Of a DNA stretch of 64,000 nt, positions 62,818 through 64,000 are shown in pieces (position 1 is the first letter of the stretch; every line of letters begins with the position of its first letter). A model generated the notes under the pieces. It saw only the letters and a list, made by a program, of their open reading frames with translations, ran no database searches and was not told the origin of the DNA. The stretch is taken from positions 8,260 to 72,259 of the forward strand of contig CAVJTH010000011.1 of assembly GCA_963652365.1 (NCBI GenBank). The letters run 5' to 3'. The DNA comes from Hallerella sp963652365 (GTDB lineage: Bacteria; Fibrobacterota; Fibrobacteria; Fibrobacterales; Fibrobacteraceae). A program made the translations under genes and the position numbers.

Positions 62818-62985
62818 AGTTTAGAATATAGATTCAAGACTTGCAAAAAGACGATGAAATCGGAAAATCTTTTTGGGCTTTGCCTTTTTTTCGAGGCCTG
62901 TTTGATTGCCTGGACATGCGCTTTGTCACAGAGCGACATCCGGACTTAACTATTTTTAACCGGAAATTTCCTTTTGGAGATATAC

Positions 62986-63789
62986 ATGCGCATTTACAGC
63001 TGGAACGTCAACGGAATCCGCTCCGCGGAAAAGAAAGGCTTTGGCGACTGGTTCGAAAGCACTCGACCGGAAGTCCTCTGCCTGCAAGAGATTCGCGCCG
63101 AGGCCGACCAGGTTCCGGAGCGTCTCCGCTCGCCGGAAGGCTATTTCTGCTACTGGAACCCCTGCCAAAAGAAGAAGGGTTACAGCGGAACGGCCGTCTT
63201 GAGCCAGATCGAACCCGATGCGGTGGAGTATGGTTTCGGGATCAACGAGTTTGACGAGGAAGGACGGGTGGTGCAGCTGGTCTTTCCGGACTGGGTGCTG
63301 AATTCCATCTATTTTCCGAACGGTGGCCAGGGCGAGGAACGGGTCGATTACAAGTTGCGCTTTTACGATGCGTTTCTCGATAACTGCATGGGCTGGCTCA
63401 GGCGTGGACGTCACGTGGTGACGCTCGGGGATTACAACACCTGCCACACGGAAATGGATATCGCGCGCCCCGAGGAAAACGAGAATGTCAGCGGGTTCCT
63501 TCCGGTGGAGCGGGCCTGGCTGGACAAGTATGTCGCCGCGGGGTTCGAGGATACGTTCCGTACGCTGCATCCGGGGCTTTCCGGCGCCTACTCCTGGTGG
63601 TCGAATCGGGCGAATTCCCGGGAAAGAAACGTGGGCTGGCGGATAGACTATGCCTTTGTGGATGCAGGGCTAGCCAAGAACGTGACGGGTGCAAGCATCC
63701 ATTCGGATGTACAGGGTTCGGATCATTGTCCGATAAGCGTCGATCTGGAATTGCCTTTCCCGCCTGTCGAGCTGGCTCAGGAAGAATAG
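62986..63789 (+). CDS. xthA: Exodeoxyribonuclease III (ExoA/XthA family)
   Basis: 267 aa from the ATG at 62986 (GGAGA upstream); the frame is open 4 codons earlier. Base-excision repair AP endonuclease and 3' exonuclease. WNVNGIRSAEKKG, CLQEIRA (metal-binding Glu), GYSGTAVLS, YFPNG, GDYNTCHTEMDIARP (catalytic Asp/Asn), WWSNRANSRERNVGWRIDY and SDHCPI are all present. Confidence 0.96.
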   Translation: MRIYSWNVNGIRSAEKKGFGDWFESTRPEVLCLQEIRAEADQVPERLRSPEGYFCYWNPCQKKKGYSGTAVLSQIEPDAVEYGFGINEFDEEGRVVQLVFPDWVLNSIYFPNGGQGEERVDYKLRFYDAFLDNCMGWLRRGRHVVTLGDYNTCHTEMDIARPEENENVSGFLPVERAWLDKYVAAGFEDTFRTLHPGLSGAYSWWSNRANSRERNVGWRIDYAFVDAGLAKNVTGASIHSDVQGSDHCPISVDLELPFPPVELAQEE

Positions 63790-63808
63790 CGGTTTCGTTC
63801 GAAAAGAG

Positions 63809-63840
63809 AAAGGCGAAAGTTCGAAATTTTCGCCTTTTGT
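63809..63840 (+). terminator. Terminator of the exonuclease III gene
   Basis: AAAGGCGAAA / TTTTCGCCTTTT stem of about 10 bp, 8-nt loop, ending in TTTTGT; 20 nt after the stop. Confidence 0.8.
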
Positions 63841-63903
63841 CATATTTTGTCAAAAAGACTTTTTAACTTGTAATCGGAAGGATGGGATGGGGATTCCTGC
63901 ATG

Positions 63904-63941
63904 GCGGGCGGGTGTTCGAAGGAATGCCCGCCCGCTTTTTC
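63904..63941 (+). terminator. Second strong hairpin-terminator near the window end
   Basis: GCGGGCGGG / CCCGCCCGC 9-bp GC stem with a 14-nt loop followed by five T residues. It is separate from the exonuclease terminator; a weak TTGTCA-18-TAATCG promoter at 63847-63876 could produce a transcript of about 60 nt ending here. No protein is assigned. Confidence 0.6.
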
Positions 63942-63972
63942 GGACTTTATTGTCCAATAAACGGTTAAAACC

Positions 63973-63989
63973 CTGCACTTTCAGTGCAG
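63973..63989. other. Perfect 7-bp inverted repeat at the right edge
   Basis: CTGCACT-TTC-AGTGCAG. Its context is cut by the window end; it could be an operator or the edge of a mobile or repeat element. Confidence 0.4.
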
Positions 63990-64000
63990 CCACTTCCAGT

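Noticed and set aside
63973..63989. Palindrome as a LexA box
   Set aside because: The TGCAC/GTGCA arms are separated by 5 nt, not the 4 nt of the recA element, and no gene is visible downstream.

Overview
The window most likely comes from a member of the Fibrobacterota (a Fibrobacter-like plant-fibre degrader). This rests on four observations. Two giant secreted GH9 cellulases lie in tandem. A lipoprotein carries poly-serine linkers. An MCE/Mla lipid-transport operon and outer-membrane barrels point to a diderm. A TGNNC-N4-GTGCA element before recA resembles the LexA motif I recall for Fibrobacter. Base composition is GC-rich by eye, so I do not assign a species. Genes are dense on both strands, with short operons and no phage, insertion sequence or CRISPR array.

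Layout. 1-2.2 kb: end of a siderophore/B12-type ABC importer plus a TraB/GumN protein. 2.2-6.3 kb (minus): rho-proC-sigma54 activator. 6.4-8.4 kb: folK, deoxynucleoside kinase, panC. 8.4-11.1 kb: barrel protein and an ABC-F ATPase with one degenerate ATP site. 11.1-13.1 kb: a WYL regulator and an AAA ATPase, each preceded by the same operator-like palindrome in the same position. 13.2-17.2 kb: rsmE, HAD phosphatase, SulP transporter, pseudouridine synthase. 17.3-18.6 kb: tRNA-Leu, secG, tpiA. 18.7-22.6 kb: MCE lipid-transport operon. 22.7-31.2 kb: envelope proteins of unknown role, MerR, rsmG, comEC, a lipoprotein metalloprotease, DUF4416. 31.7-32.5 kb: rplU-rpmA. 32.7-36.7 kb: a sensor kinase / receiver / sigma54-activator operon. 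36.8-50.6 kb: two GH9 cellulases and a divergent Ser-rich lipoprotein. 50.8-54.3 kb: recA, cinA, DUF5683. 54.3-64 kb: CobC-like phosphatase, a structured RNA resembling SRP RNA, a cadherin-repeat giant protein, metK, NIF3, lipoprotein, exonuclease III.

How it works together. The three giant exported proteins (1915, about 2210 and 1454 aa) end in the same kind of roughly 110-residue module: an FlgD-Ig-like fold signature, a basic tail and a terminal [FW]-G-[IFY]-R-R. This looks like a shared surface-sorting signal. The two-component sigma54 operon sits directly downstream of the cellulases and may sense or regulate surface functions. About 410-bp composite intergenic repeats at 31.2 and 54.3 kb are inverted copies bracketing the 23-kb cellulase/recA segment.

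Expression signals are unusually readable. The tRNA promoter is TTGACA-17-TATATT. Many genes have a TAnnTT hexamer 6-7 nt before the start codon and no Shine-Dalgarno sequence, implying frequent leaderless mRNAs. The best candidates for something undescribed are the WYL/ATPase pair, the shared C-terminal signal and the inverted composite repeats.
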